Shown here piece after piece: positions 30,550-39,643 of a stretch of 64,000 nt of DNA. Under the pieces are notes generated by a model that ran no database searches, was not told where the DNA came from, and worked only from the letters and a program-made list of their open reading frames with translations. Positions within the stretch are counted from its first letter, which is position 1. The number at the start of each line of letters is the position of its first letter. A program made the position numbers and the translations under genes. Source of the stretch: Micrococcaceae bacterium Sec5.1 (GTDB lineage Bacteria > Actinomycetota > Actinomycetes > Actinomycetales > Micrococcaceae); the NCBI GenBank assembly GCA_039636795.1, contig CP143430.1, forward strand, positions 1 to 64,000, written 5' to 3'.

Positions 30550-31976
30550 GGGTGCTTCACCGCTTCCGTGGGTGCGCCCGGTGTGGGTACGGCGGCCGAC
30601 TTGCGGGCGGCCGGGTTGGTGCTGCTTGCAGGAGGTTTGTTGACCATCGGAGTGGTATCTATCGGCCCACGGGCCGTGTTGGAGATCATGAGCAGGAGGC
30701 CGACGATTATCCAGTTTGCCAAAAGCGAGGAACCACCAGCGGCCAGGAACGGCGTTGTGAGGCCCGTCAATGGGATGAGCCGGGTGACGCCGCCGATAAC
30801 CACAAAGCACTGGAGCGCGATTGCGAAGGAGAGCCCGCAGGCCAACAACTTGCCGAACGCATCCCGGGTGCCCAAGGCGGCACGAAAACCGCGGGTAAAG
30901 AGCAACAGGTACAGCATCACGACGGCGAACAGGCCAATAAGGCCCAGTTCTTCGCCAATGAGTGCCACGATCATGTCGCTGTTGGCGAAGGGCACCAGGT
31001 CCGGCCGGCCTTGGCCGAGGCCCGTGCCCACCAGGCCACCGTCAGCCATGCCGAACAAACCTTGGACGATCTGTCCACTGCCACCGGGGGACCTGCCAAA
31101 GACTTCGGGCGTGAAGGCATTGATCCAGCTGTCGATCCGGAAAGCAACGTGCGAGAAGATCTTCGAAGCGATGAAGCCGCCGCCAAGGATCAAGGCCAGC
31201 CCGATCACTACCCACGAGATGCGGCTTGTGGCGACGTAGATCATCACAATGAAGAGGCCGAAGAAAAGGACTGACGATCCGAGGTCGCGCTGGAATACGA
31301 GGACGCCAATGCTCACCAACCAGGCAGTGATCATGGGACCCAGGTCCTTGAACCGCGGGAACTGCATGGGGCCAATTTTCCGTCCTGCCAGCAGGATGAG
31401 GTCCCGGTTGGAGGAAAGATACCCGGCGAAGAATATTGCCAGTGTGATCTTGGCAATTTCACCGGGCTGGAACGTCATAGGGCCGATCCGGATCCACACG
31501 CTTGCGCCCAGAACTTCACCGGCAGAGATGCCCGGAACCAGCGGCAAAATCAGAAGGAATGCACTCGCTGCCAAGGAAATGTAGGTAAACCGGCGCAGGA
31601 TGCGGTGGTCCTTGAGGAACCAAATCACGGCGATGGATACGGCCATGGCAATAAGCGTCCAACGGAGCTGATTATTACCGGTATCGTCCCCAGGCCCATC
31701 CATGCGGTGGATCAAAGCGAGGCCGAGCCCGTTCAAGGCAACAACGATCGGAAGTATTACTGGGTCGGCATACTTGGCGCGCAGCCTCAACACGACGTGG
31801 AAGGCAAAGGCAGCGACAGCCAAGAGGCTCGACTGGAACCAGAAGTCGCTATCCAGTCCGCTTTCGGAATTGATGCTCACCAAAGCGCTGGCGCCGATGC
31901 CAACGGCAAGCGCAAGCACGATGAGCACGAGCTCAACATTGCGGCGCGGCTTGGGTGCGGTCTCAGTCTGGATCAT
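30546..31976 (-). CDS. rodA: SEDS-family peptidoglycan glycosyltransferase (RodA/FtsW)
   Basis: Polymerises lipid II into glycan strands. 476 residues with about ten to twelve membrane helices and SEDS motifs (FQPGEIAKI, QRDLGSSVLFFG, IPLTGLTTPFLAAGGSS). Position next to pbpA and pstP matches the mycobacterial rodA. ATG at 31976 overlaps the pstP stop. FtsW cannot be excluded by sequence alone. Confidence 0.92.
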   Translation of the reverse strand: MIQTETAPKPRRNVELVLIVLALAVGIGASALVSINSESGLDSDFWFQSSLLAVAAFAFHVVLRLRAKYADPVILPIVVALNGLGLALIHRMDGPGDDTGNNQLRWTLIAMAVSIAVIWFLKDHRILRRFTYISLAASAFLLILPLVPGISAGEVLGASVWIRIGPMTFQPGEIAKITLAIFFAGYLSSNRDLILLAGRKIGPMQFPRFKDLGPMITAWLVSIGVLVFQRDLGSSVLFFGLFIVMIYVATSRISWVVIGLALILGGGFIASKIFSHVAFRIDSWINAFTPEVFGRSPGGSGQIVQGLFGMADGGLVGTGLGQGRPDLVPFANSDMIVALIGEELGLIGLFAVVMLYLLLFTRGFRAALGTRDAFGKLLACGLSFAIALQCFVVIGGVTRLIPLTGLTTPFLAAGGSSLLANWIIVGLLLMISNTARGPIDTTPMVNKPPASSTNPAARKSAAVPTPGAPTEAVKHP

Positions 31977-33664
31977 TTTGCCGCCTCACAGGGAGTCGGT
32001 ACGGGCGAAGGCGTGGGGCTGGCAATGGCCGCTGTACTTGGAATGGGAACACTTGTTGTCGCTGATGGAGTGGGGGAAGCGCTGGTGCTGGGACAGGTTC
32101 CTGACGTGCTGCCGTAGTTCTTCAGGTTCTCGACAATACGCTGCGCATCATCAAGGTCTCCGGCAGGAACGGTCTGCCGAACACTCTGTTGACCGTACTC
32201 GGGAAGGGACTCAACACGGAGGTCAGTGACAGCCTCAAGCCGGGACAGCTGGATGGGGCCGAGCCGCTGCGAAATGCCGTTGAAGATTGCTACACGGGAA
32301 TCGTACTCGCCAACGTAATAGCGGGTCTGCGTCCAAGCGTAGCCAAGCCATAGGCCCACAACGACGCCGAGCACAACAACAGCAGCAACGGCGGGCATGA
32401 GCCAGCGAATGCGGCGTCTTGCCGGTTCTTCGACTTCCAGTCGGTCCTGCTCGGCTTTGTGGGTCAGGACCGTAGCCGCGCGTCGAGCAACGGTGCGGCC
32501 TGCCACCGTCGGGATTGATCCCGTTTCGGCAGCTGTAGCTGCAGCACCCACGAGCTCATGGGGACGGCTGGCGAGCTCTTCGCGAAGGACCTCAGCGGAA
32601 AGATGCTCACCCAGGTGGGGGTCAGTAGTGGTGGGCGGCTCTTTGGAGGTTCCGTCGTCGTCAGCAGACTCAGCCTTCTCCGCGGTTGGGTCGCCATTGC
32701 TGAAGGATGAACCGGCATCGGCAACCTTGCCGTCATCGGGCGCTGTTGCCTTAAGCTCGCCCGGACTGGCGTTTGCGGGCTTGGTGGCGGAGGGACCTTC
32801 AGTCGGCTTATCTGCAGCAGATGATTCCGGCTCGTCCAGCGCGGCAAGCGCCGCGGGAGGAACGACGTCGACGGCGGCCGTGTTGACGTCGTCGTCGGTC
32901 TCCTCAACAATCTCCAGCACGACCACGGTGACGTTGTCCGGGGCGCCGGCTTCCAACGTGAGATTAACGAGCGTTTCCGCACATTCCCGAAGATCCTTGG
33001 TTTCCCGGAATACCCGCTCCACCACGTGCCCTGCCACATAGTTGAGGCCATCTGAGCAGAGCAACCAGCGTTCGCCCGGCTCGACGTCGAGGGCATCCAA
33101 GTCCAGTTCAGGGCTGGCGTCGACGTCACCCAGGACGCGCATCAGAACGTTTTTGTGGGGATGTGTTTCGGCTTCTTCGGGACGGAGCCGGCCTTCATCA
33201 ATGAGGCGCTGAACAAAGGTGTGATCAATGCTGACTTGCTCGAACTTCTTGTTCCGCAGGCGGTAGGCCCGGGAATCGCCAATGTGGGCGAAATGCAGTT
33301 TGCGACCCTCAAGGAGCAGGGCGGTGACGGTGGTGCCCATGCCGGAGAGCTTGGGATTCTGATGCACCAGTTCAGACAGCAGCGAATTGGCGGTCTGGAT
33401 CTCATCGGCGAGGATCGTGTCGGCGCCGTCCGAGTAATCATCATGATCGAGGTGGATCATGTCCAGCACCGTGGAAGCCGAGGCGACGTCTCCGCCGGCG
33501 TGACCGCCCATGCCATCGGCAACGACTGCCAGATGGCGGCCCACATATGCGGAGTCGTCATTCTTGGAGCGGATCCGTCCGACGTCGGATCGCGCGGCGT
33601 AGCGCATGATAAGTGGGCGCTCCGCCGGCGTTTCCTTGCCTTCCGGGGTCTCGGGAGAGGCCAT
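31973..33664 (-). CDS. pstP: PP2C-family Ser/Thr phosphatase PstP
   Basis: Reverses PknA/PknB phosphorylation. 563 residues: PP2C domain (about 20-255) with metal-binding motifs RSKNDDSAYV, VVADGMGGHAGG and LLCSDGLNY; a long acidic Ser/Pro/Ala-rich linker; a membrane helix (LMPAVAAVVVLGVVVGLWLGY); an extracytoplasmic domain and a Ser/Thr/Pro tail. It starts 3 bp after fhaB. Confidence 0.94.
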   Translation of the reverse strand: MASPETPEGKETPAERPLIMRYAARSDVGRIRSKNDDSAYVGRHLAVVADGMGGHAGGDVASASTVLDMIHLDHDDYSDGADTILADEIQTANSLLSELVHQNPKLSGMGTTVTALLLEGRKLHFAHIGDSRAYRLRNKKFEQVSIDHTFVQRLIDEGRLRPEEAETHPHKNVLMRVLGDVDASPELDLDALDVEPGERWLLCSDGLNYVAGHVVERVFRETKDLRECAETLVNLTLEAGAPDNVTVVVLEIVEETDDDVNTAAVDVVPPAALAALDEPESSAADKPTEGPSATKPANASPGELKATAPDDGKVADAGSSFSNGDPTAEKAESADDDGTSKEPPTTTDPHLGEHLSAEVLREELASRPHELVGAAATAAETGSIPTVAGRTVARRAATVLTHKAEQDRLEVEEPARRRIRWLMPAVAAVVVLGVVVGLWLGYAWTQTRYYVGEYDSRVAIFNGISQRLGPIQLSRLEAVTDLRVESLPEYGQQSVRQTVPAGDLDDAQRIVENLKNYGSTSGTCPSTSASPTPSATTSVPIPSTAAIASPTPSPVPTPCEAAK

Positions 33665-33667
33665 GGA

Positions 33668-34156
33668 CTACGGCCTCAATTCAATAACCGTCTTGCCGAT
33701 TCTCACGGGAACGCCAAGCTCCACCGGCAGGGCACGGGTCAGCTGTTGATCGGCCAGGTAGGTGCCGTTGGTGGACCCGAGGTCCTCAATAAACCAGCGG
33801 CTGCCCTGCGGGAACAAGCGTGCATGCCGGCCGGAAGCGTAGTCGTCTTCCAGGACCAGGGTGGCTTCCTGCGCGCGGCCCAACAGGATGGGGCTCGCCG
33901 CCAAGGGAAGGGTGGTGCCTTTGAGGGGGCCTTCAGTGACCACCAAGTTGCGCGCATGTTGGATGGCAGGCGCCGGCGAAGAGGCCAGTTCGGGGTGCTT
34001 GCGGACCTCGCGTGCAGTGGGGGCTCCGGTCACTGCCTTGCGGCCGATCTGGAAGTCGCGGCGCATGGTGGACACGATGCTGAAGATCAAGACCCACAGC
34101 AACAGCAGGAAACCGAAGCGAAGTGCCGTGATGGTCAGTTCGCTGACGTCGTTCAC
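33668..34156 (-). CDS. fhaB: FHA-domain membrane protein FhaB (FipA-like)
   Basis: Binds phosphothreonine partners of the kinases. 162 residues: N-terminal membrane helix (LRFGFLLLLWVLIFSIV), then an FHA domain with LGRAQEATLVLEDDYASGRHA and STNGTYL. It overlaps the fhaA stop (34153-34156). Confidence 0.93.
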   Translation of the reverse strand: MNDVSELTITALRFGFLLLLWVLIFSIVSTMRRDFQIGRKAVTGAPTAREVRKHPELASSPAPAIQHARNLVVTEGPLKGTTLPLAASPILLGRAQEATLVLEDDYASGRHARLFPQGSRWFIEDLGSTNGTYLADQQLTRALPVELGVPVRIGKTVIELRP

Positions 34157-34902
34157 GCGTGGCCACCCAGGGTCTGGGGGAGGAGGCGGAAAATGATCTT
34201 TGTACGTCCCATCGTGATGGTTGAGCCGTCAGTGAGCTCCACGCTGCCGTCCACCTTGTGCCCGTTGACGTAACTGCCATTGGTGGATCCAAGGTCAACG
34301 GCCCACGTGGTGCCGTTCTGGGTGCGGACCTCAAGGTGCTTCCTGGAAACCCCGGTGTCATCCACCAGGATGTCCGCTTCCGAAGAGCGGCCCAGCACGA
34401 CCGACTGGGCATTGAGGGAATACCTTTGGCCGCCAATGTCCAGGACAGGCTGGAGTCGGGTGGGCTGCCGGGCGGGTGCAGCTGGAACATTTGGCCGTGG
34501 AGCCTGTGGTGCGGGAGCGGCGTCGTCGGAGGATTTCTCGGTCCGGGAAGTTATTTCGAAGTGTCCGGCGCGTTCCTCTTCATTTCGACGGAACGAAATC
34601 CTGACCGCGCCCTGGAGCGTGTAGCCCTGGCTGCGAACGTGCTGGATGACAACATCGCACAGTTCCTCTGCCAGCGGAGTCCCCCACTCCTGGGCCCGTC
34701 CGAAATCTTCGTCGCTGAGGAGGACATCGAAAACATTGGGGGCGAGAGTACGCCCGGCTGCGATCGTGATGGACTTATTGTCCAGCTCGCGCCGTAGCTT
34801 GCTCGCGATTTCCACCGGCTCAACACGTGCCCGCGACCCCGTGGAGAAGACGTTGCGGACGGCCTTTTCAATGCCGCGCTCGACTTTGTCCAGCAAACCC
34901 AT
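34153..34902 (-). CDS. fhaA: DUF3662 and FHA domain protein FhaA
   Basis: 249 residues: N-terminal DUF3662 (about 1-120, MGLLDKVERGIEKAV) and C-terminal FHA domain with LGRSSEADILVDDTGVSRKH and DLGSTNGSYV. Phosphothreonine-binding regulator of cell-wall synthesis; first gene of the seven-gene operon. ATG at 34902 with AGGAGAAGGACC upstream. Confidence 0.93.
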   Translation of the reverse strand: MGLLDKVERGIEKAVRNVFSTGSRARVEPVEIASKLRRELDNKSITIAAGRTLAPNVFDVLLSDEDFGRAQEWGTPLAEELCDVVIQHVRSQGYTLQGAVRISFRRNEEERAGHFEITSRTEKSSDDAAPAPQAPRPNVPAAPARQPTRLQPVLDIGGQRYSLNAQSVVLGRSSEADILVDDTGVSRKHLEVRTQNGTTWAVDLGSTNGSYVNGHKVDGSVELTDGSTITMGRTKIIFRLLPQTLGGHA

Positions 34903-35288
34903 GGTCCTTCTCCTTTCCTCGCCGCGGCACCCACTGTGCCTGGTTCAATACTCGGTGCTTCGACCCGTCCACGCACACAGCAAAGTGAGCGCCGAACGGC
35001 CCTTCCACTTCCCGATACTACTGGGAGTGTCTGGGAATGGCCTTAATCCACAACGCCTTACGACGCGGAAAAGTTCGATTCCGGCCCGTCCTGACGGGGG
35101 AGCAAGGGCGTGAAATTTTCGTGCCGTAAAGCAGAAGTTGTGTGGGCTGGGACCTGCCAGCGGCGTTGTCCCCAGCCCCGTGGGGACTCGATTGGTGTTT
35201 TCTCTGGGATGTCCGTTATGCTTGATCTCGCTGCTTTTGAAGGAAACGAAGCTGGGAGACCGGTAGAACGTCCTGAAAAAGAAGTTGC
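34903..35288. promoter_or_regulatory. Intergenic region upstream of the fhaA operon and tRNA-Leu
   Basis: 386 bp without a credible gene. It must hold the leftward promoter of the fhaA operon and the rightward promoter of tRNA-Leu. A TATGCT -10-like hexamer is at 35217-35222 with TTGGTG at 35192-35197, but 19-bp spacing makes it weak. No other clear motif was found. Confidence 0.4.
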
Positions 35289-35371
35289 GCGCGAGTGGCG
35301 GAACGGCAGACGCGCTGGCTTCAGGTGCCAGTATCCGAAAGGGTGTGGGGGTTCAAATCCCCCCTCGCGCA
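35289..35371 (+). tRNA. tRNA-Leu (CAG anticodon)
   Basis: 83 nt with a class II long variable arm (TATCCGAAAGGGTGT). Acceptor GCGCGAG pairs with CTCGCGC (35364-35370), discriminator A. Anticodon stem CTGGC/GCCAG encloses TTCAGGT, anticodon CAG at 35322-35324. No CCA is encoded. Confidence 0.95.
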
Positions 35372-35380
35372 CGCAATCGA

Positions 35381-35416
35381 AAGAGCCCCGGTCTTAGGAT
35401 CGGGGCTCTTTTGTTT
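35381..35416 (+). terminator. Rho-independent terminator after tRNA-Leu
   Basis: Stem AAGAGCCCCG/CGGGGCTCTT (35381-35390 and 35401-35410) with a short loop, followed by a T-rich run (TTTTGTTTT). It may also serve the convergent GntR gene. Confidence 0.9.
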
Positions 35417-35433
35417 TGCCGGGTGCCTGACTC

Positions 35434-36132
35434 TCAGCCGCGCGGCGAACCCTTGAACCGGCGTCGCGAATTGCTCAGGTGCAGGCGCATAGCGGCCGAG
35501 GCAGCCGCTGGGTCGGCATCGGCGATGGCCGCGTATATAGAGGAGTGCTCGTGGACCACTTGCTCGAAGCGTTCCCGGGATTCCTCCTCGTCACTGGCCA
35601 GAAGGCGTGTGCGCGGCATGGTGATCATCGTTTGGCCGAGCGCACTGATGCAGTCCGTATAAAAGGGATTGCCTGAGGCAGCAGCCACGGCCCGGTGGAA
35701 CTCGAAGTCAGCCTTCATGGAATGCGCCGGGTGGCCGGAACTTGCCGTGAACTGCTCTAAGGCGCCGTGCACAGCCTTTAATTGATGCTCCGTGTGATTC
35801 AGGGCGGCCAACGCCGCGGCTTCAGTCTCCACACCGATCCTGAAGTCGAGCATCTGCAGTCGGTCTTCCATGCTCACAACCGGCCTGGTGCCCGGTGCCT
35901 GAAGAAGGCCGTCCGATGGCGGGGTCAGTGCGAAGCTGCCCCGCCCACGCTCGGTTTCGACAAGTCCCTCCGCCTGCAAACGGGTCAGGGCGGAGCGGAC
36001 CACTGTCCGGCTGACGCCGTATTCGCTGATGAGGGTGTTTTCGCTGGGGAGTTTCTCACCTGGCTGGATGACGCCGTCGACGATGCGGTTGCGAAGGTCG
36101 GCGGCGAGATCCGCAGTCAGGTTTCGGCTCAT
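35434..36132 (-). CDS. GntR/FadR-family transcriptional regulator (sugar-acid operon)
   Basis: 232 residues from ATG 36132. N-terminal winged helix-turn-helix (PGEKLPSENTLISEYGVSRT) and C-terminal FCD ligand domain (DFRIGVETEAAALAAL, MKADFEFHRAVAAASGN). A longer start at 36180 would overlap the upstream dehydratase. It lies 10 bp after that gene, so both are probably one operon controlled from the palindrome at 37313-37331. Confidence 0.88.
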   Translation of the reverse strand: MSRNLTADLAADLRNRIVDGVIQPGEKLPSENTLISEYGVSRTVVRSALTRLQAEGLVETERGRGSFALTPPSDGLLQAPGTRPVVSMEDRLQMLDFRIGVETEAAALAALNHTEHQLKAVHGALEQFTASSGHPAHSMKADFEFHRAVAAASGNPFYTDCISALGQTMITMPRTRLLASDEEESRERFEQVVHEHSSIYAAIADADPAAASAAMRLHLSNSRRRFKGSPRG

Positions 36133-36142
36133 GGGTTCAAGA

Positions 36143-37270
36143 TTACGCGCCGAATTCCACGGATTCGGTGGTCCACGCACGAGCCTGCCCGCTCAGCGTC
36201 ACGCCGAGTCCGGGGCGGTCCGGGACGATCATGCGGCCGTTCTTGGTCTCGAGGCGTTCCTCGAACAATGGATCCAGCCAATCGAAGTGCTCAACCCACG
36301 GCTCGCGCGGATAGGCAGCAGCCAGATGGAGGTGGATCTCCATGGCGAAGTGCGGAGCCAGGCCAAGGCCACGTTCGTCGGCAAGGGCTGCAAGGCGCAG
36401 GAACTGGGTGATGCCGCCAACGCGCGGTGCATCGGGCTGGATGATGTCGCAACTGTTGGCGTTGATAAGGCCCTTGTGTTCTGCAACGGAGGCCAGCATC
36501 TCGCCTGTGGCGATGGGCGTGTCCAAAACATGGGCAAGGTGCGCGTGACCCTCAAAATCGTAGGCGTCCAGTGGTTCTTCGATCCAGATGAGGTTGAATT
36601 CCTCAAGTTGGCGACCCATACGCAGGGCAGTAGCCCGGTCCCACTGTTGGTTGGCGTCCACCATGAGCGGTACGTCCCAGCCGATGTGTTCGCGGACGCC
36701 GGCCACGCGGCGAAGGTCTTCCTTGGAATCCGGGAGGCCAACTTTGATCTTGATACCGCCGATGCCTTCTTCGATGGACTGCGTTGCGCGTGCCTTAACC
36801 TCTTCCAAGGTGGCGTTGAGGAAGCCCCCGGAGGTGTTGTAGGTCTGCACGGAGTCGCGGTAGGAGCCCAGCAGCTTGGCCAGGGGGAGTCCAGCGCGCT
36901 TGGCTTTGAGATCGTAAAGTGCGATGTCTATTGCTGCCAGGGCCTGGGTTGCAACGCCTGAGCGGCCCACTGAAGCTCCCGCCCAGAGAAGCTTGGTGTA
37001 GATCCTGCCGATGTCGTTGGGGTCCTCGCCAATAATGCCCTCCGCGACCTCCTTCGCGTGGGCGTACTGGGCCGGACCACCAGCGCGCTTTGAATAGCTG
37101 AATCCGATGCCGCTGTGGCCCTGCTCCGTAGTGATCTCGGCGAAGAGGAACACGACCTCGGTCATCGGCTTCTGACGGCCCGTGAAGACCTTGGCGTCGC
37201 TGATGGGCACGGTGAGGGGCAAACGGGCCGTTGACAGCTTGATGTGTCGAATGAGATCTACGGGGCTCAT
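36143..37270 (-). CDS. Galactarate/L-talarate dehydratase-like enolase-superfamily enzyme
   Basis: Probably dehydrates galactarate and talarate in aldaric acid catabolism. 375 residues. Enolase-superfamily motifs include GGIKIKVGLPD (Lys-x-Lys general base), LMVDANQQWD, IEEPLDAYDFEGHA and APHFAMEIHLHLAAAYP, very close to the recalled Salmonella talarate/galactarate enzyme. ATG at 37270 with weak AGGAGAA upstream. Substrate needs biochemical proof; the family fit is strong. Confidence 0.85.
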   Translation of the reverse strand: MSPVDLIRHIKLSTARLPLTVPISDAKVFTGRQKPMTEVVFLFAEITTEQGHSGIGFSYSKRAGGPAQYAHAKEVAEGIIGEDPNDIGRIYTKLLWAGASVGRSGVATQALAAIDIALYDLKAKRAGLPLAKLLGSYRDSVQTYNTSGGFLNATLEEVKARATQSIEEGIGGIKIKVGLPDSKEDLRRVAGVREHIGWDVPLMVDANQQWDRATALRMGRQLEEFNLIWIEEPLDAYDFEGHAHLAHVLDTPIATGEMLASVAEHKGLINANSCDIIQPDAPRVGGITQFLRLAALADERGLGLAPHFAMEIHLHLAAAYPREPWVEHFDWLDPLFEERLETKNGRMIVPDRPGLGVTLSGQARAWTTESVEFGA

Positions 37271-37312
37271 GGGTTCTCCTAAGGGGCGGGCATCATTGCC
37301 TGAAACTTAGGA

Positions 37313-37331
37313 TACAAGTTATTAACTTGTA
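37313..37331. promoter_or_regulatory. Palindromic GntR/FadR-type operator
   Basis: TACAAGTTATTAACTTGTA is a perfect palindrome (9-bp arms, one central base), 43 bp upstream of the dehydratase start. Size and symmetry fit a FadR-subfamily operator for the regulator at 35434-36132. Confidence 0.65.
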
Positions 37332-37355
37332 CTACAAGGAATTGCTGGCCGGTAT

Positions 37356-38090
37356 CTACCGCCGCAGCGCCCCGAACCCGCTGATCAGAGCCTCGAGCCC
37401 CAGGTTAAAAGCAACGTCCGTTGGCCGCGGGTGCTGCTCCAAGGCAAGCCTGTCCACGGCGGCGGTGAAGTTGGGCACCTGGTCCGCGAGCGAGCCGGCG
37501 TCGAAAATGTCTTCCGGCGCAGTGACGTCGTAAGCGGCCCCAAAGACGAAGGCCTCCAAGGCAACAATCGCTGAAATGATCTTCTCTTCCGGGAAGCCGG
37601 CGTCGCGGAATCCCGCGGTCACGGCCTCGTACATGGCCAGGGTCTTCGGGGCATTCGCGACAGGCAGCACCGCAATGACGGGGATCAGCGGTGTGTGCTC
37701 CGAGAACACGTCCCGGTAGGACCACGCCCAGCGGCGCACAGCCACATCCCACGGTTCCACACCAAAAGCGGACACGTCAACCATCGCGGCCAAGTGGTCC
37801 TCTACAAGCAAGAGCACGTCGTCCTTGGATGCTACGTGGTTGTAGAGGGCGGATGGCGCAACGCCGAGTGAGCGTGCCAGGGCTGCCATGGTGAGTCCGT
37901 CGTAACCCTTGCTGCTGATTAACTCCAGGGCCGCCGTCGTGATGCCGTTTTGGTCCAGGATGCGTGCCATGGGGCGTCCGGCGCGCCGCCGGGCCTTGCT
38001 GGCAGAAGCGGGGGCAACGCCCGGCTCGGGTTCGGGAGCGGCTGTGGGTGCGGGCATCGGAAGCCTTTCTGCTGCCTGTATCTCCAGCAT
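37356..38090 (-). CDS. TetR-family transcriptional regulator
   Basis: 244 residues. After a Pro/Ala-rich start, the helix-turn-helix is MAALARSLGVAPSALYNHV (about residues 70-88), followed by a TetR C-terminal ligand domain. ATG at 38090 is used; ATG at 38057 with AAAGG upstream is an equally possible start. It is divergent from putrescine oxidase over 107 bp that contain a palindrome, suggesting control of polyamine oxidation. Confidence 0.88.
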   Translation of the reverse strand: MLEIQAAERLPMPAPTAAPEPEPGVAPASASKARRRAGRPMARILDQNGITTAALELISSKGYDGLTMAALARSLGVAPSALYNHVASKDDVLLLVEDHLAAMVDVSAFGVEPWDVAVRRWAWSYRDVFSEHTPLIPVIAVLPVANAPKTLAMYEAVTAGFRDAGFPEEKIISAIVALEAFVFGAAYDVTAPEDIFDAGSLADQVPNFTAAVDRLALEQHPRPTDVAFNLGLEALISGFGALRR

Positions 38091-38139
38091 TATTCCATCG
38101 GGTCTTCCCAGTCTCTGACTTGGCCGCTATTATCAAATG

Positions 38140-38160
38140 TAAATGAACGCCATTCATTTA
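38140..38160. promoter_or_regulatory. TetR-type operator candidate
   Basis: TAAATGAA and TTCATTTA arms flank 5 nt (CGCCA), a perfect inverted repeat in the divergent TetR/puo region. Probable site for the adjacent TetR protein. Confidence 0.65.
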
Positions 38161-38197
38161 TTGGTCAGCCATCACGGACGGCCACGGAGAGGACATC

Positions 38198-39574
38198 ATG
38201 CAGAATCTTGATCGCGACGTTGTGATCGTCGGTGCCGGACCGTCAGGGTTGACGGCGGCACGTGAATTGAAGAAGGCCGGACTCAGCGTTGCAGTGCTTG
38301 AAGCACGCGACCGCGTGGGTGGCCGAACCTGGACCGACACGATCGACGGCGCCATGCTGGAAATCGGCGGCCAGTGGGTTTCCCCGGACCAGACGGCCCT
38401 CGTGGAGCTGCTGGACGAGCTCGGGCTCAAAATGTATTCGCGCTACCGCGACGGCGAGTCCGTTTACATTGGCGCCGACGGCAAACGCGTCCAGTACACG
38501 GGCGACACCTTCCCCGTAAATGAGCACACCAAGGCCGAAATGGACAAGCTCGTTGCCATCCTGGACGGGCTCGCCGCGGAGATCGGACCCACCGAGCCCT
38601 GGGCGCACCCCAAGGCCCGCGAACTGGACACCATCTCCTTCCACCACTGGCTCCGCCAGAACTCCAACGACGAGGAAGCCTGCAATAACATCGGGCTCTT
38701 CATCGCCGGCGGGATGCTCACCAAGCCCGCCCACGCCTTCTCTGCGCTGCAGGCCGTCCTCATGGCCGCTTCCGCAGGCTCCTTCACCCACCTGACGGAC
38801 GAAGACTTCATCCTGGACAAGCGCGTTATTGGTGGCATGCAGCAGGTTTCGCTGCTCCAGGCAGCCGAGCTGGGTTCCGACGTCGTCCTTAACAGCCCGG
38901 TTCGCACCATCAACTGGGACCTCGACCGCGTGACGGTCGAGTCTGAGCAAGCGACGGTGAACGCGCGCTATGTGATCATGGCCGTGCCGCCCAACCTGTA
39001 CTCGCGCGTTTCCTTCAACCCGCCCCTGCCGCGCCGCCAGCACCAGATGCACCAGCACCAGTCACTGGGCTTGGTCATCAAGGTTCACGCTGTGTACAGC
39101 ACGCCGTTCTGGCGCGAAGCAGGCCTCTCCGGCACCGGTTTCAGCGCCGGCGCCTTGGTGCAGGAGGTCTACGACAACACCAACCACGGCGATTCCCGCG
39201 GTACCTTGGTGGGCTTCATTTCCGATGAAAAGGCCGACGCCGTGTTCGAGCTCAGCGCCGAAGACCGCAAGAAGGCCGTCCTTGAGTCGATTGCCGGCTT
39301 CCTCGGCGACAAGGCCCTGACCCCTGAGGTCTACTACGAATCGGACTGGGGCTCTGAGGAATGGACCCGAGGCGCCTACGCATCCAGCTATGATCTGGGC
39401 GGCCTGCACCGCTACGGCAAGGACCAGCACGCGAACGTGGGGCCGATCTACTGGTCCTCGTCCGATCTCGCGGCAGAGGGCTACCAGCACGTGGACGGCG
39501 CAGTCCGGATGGGGCAGGCAACCGCAGCCCGCATCGTCGAGGCAAACAAGTTGAGCGCGCTGCCGGTCGGCTAG
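38198..39574 (+). CDS. puo: Putrescine oxidase (flavin amine oxidase)
   Basis: Oxidises putrescine to 4-aminobutanal, ammonia and peroxide. 458 residues, start MQNLDRDVVIVGAGPSGL (FAD Rossmann), then EARDRVGGRTWTD and GGQWVSPDQ; C-terminal FAD region QHVDGAVRMGQATA. The recalled Micrococcus/Kocuria enzyme is nearly identical over the N-terminus. ATG at 38198. Cytoplasmic, no signal peptide. Confidence 0.93.
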   Translation: MQNLDRDVVIVGAGPSGLTAARELKKAGLSVAVLEARDRVGGRTWTDTIDGAMLEIGGQWVSPDQTALVELLDELGLKMYSRYRDGESVYIGADGKRVQYTGDTFPVNEHTKAEMDKLVAILDGLAAEIGPTEPWAHPKARELDTISFHHWLRQNSNDEEACNNIGLFIAGGMLTKPAHAFSALQAVLMAASAGSFTHLTDEDFILDKRVIGGMQQVSLLQAAELGSDVVLNSPVRTINWDLDRVTVESEQATVNARYVIMAVPPNLYSRVSFNPPLPRRQHQMHQHQSLGLVIKVHAVYSTPFWREAGLSGTGFSAGALVQEVYDNTNHGDSRGTLVGFISDEKADAVFELSAEDRKKAVLESIAGFLGDKALTPEVYYESDWGSEEWTRGAYASSYDLGGLHRYGKDQHANVGPIYWSSSDLAAEGYQHVDGAVRMGQATAARIVEANKLSALPVG

Positions 39575-39580
39575 TACCCA

Positions 39581-39643
39581 CGCCGAGATGGCACTTAACA
39601 CCCATGTTTCCGCGTGGGATTGGTGTTAAGTGTCACCTCGGCG
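39581..39643. repeat. REP-like intergenic palindrome, copy A
   Basis: 22-nt arms (39581-39602 and 39622-39643) pair with two mismatches around a 19-nt centre. The arm contains CCGAGATGGCACTTAA and is shared with the palindrome at 59962-60034. One arm includes the stop codon of the next gene on the minus strand. Confidence 0.75.

Noticed and set aside
33155..34273. A 372-codon plus-strand open frame opposite pstP and fhaB
   Set aside because: Antisense shadow; all conserved motifs are on the minus strand.
35110..35397. Possible 95-residue protein upstream of and across tRNA-Leu
   Set aside because: It runs through the complete tRNA and its terminator and has no ribosome site or similarity.
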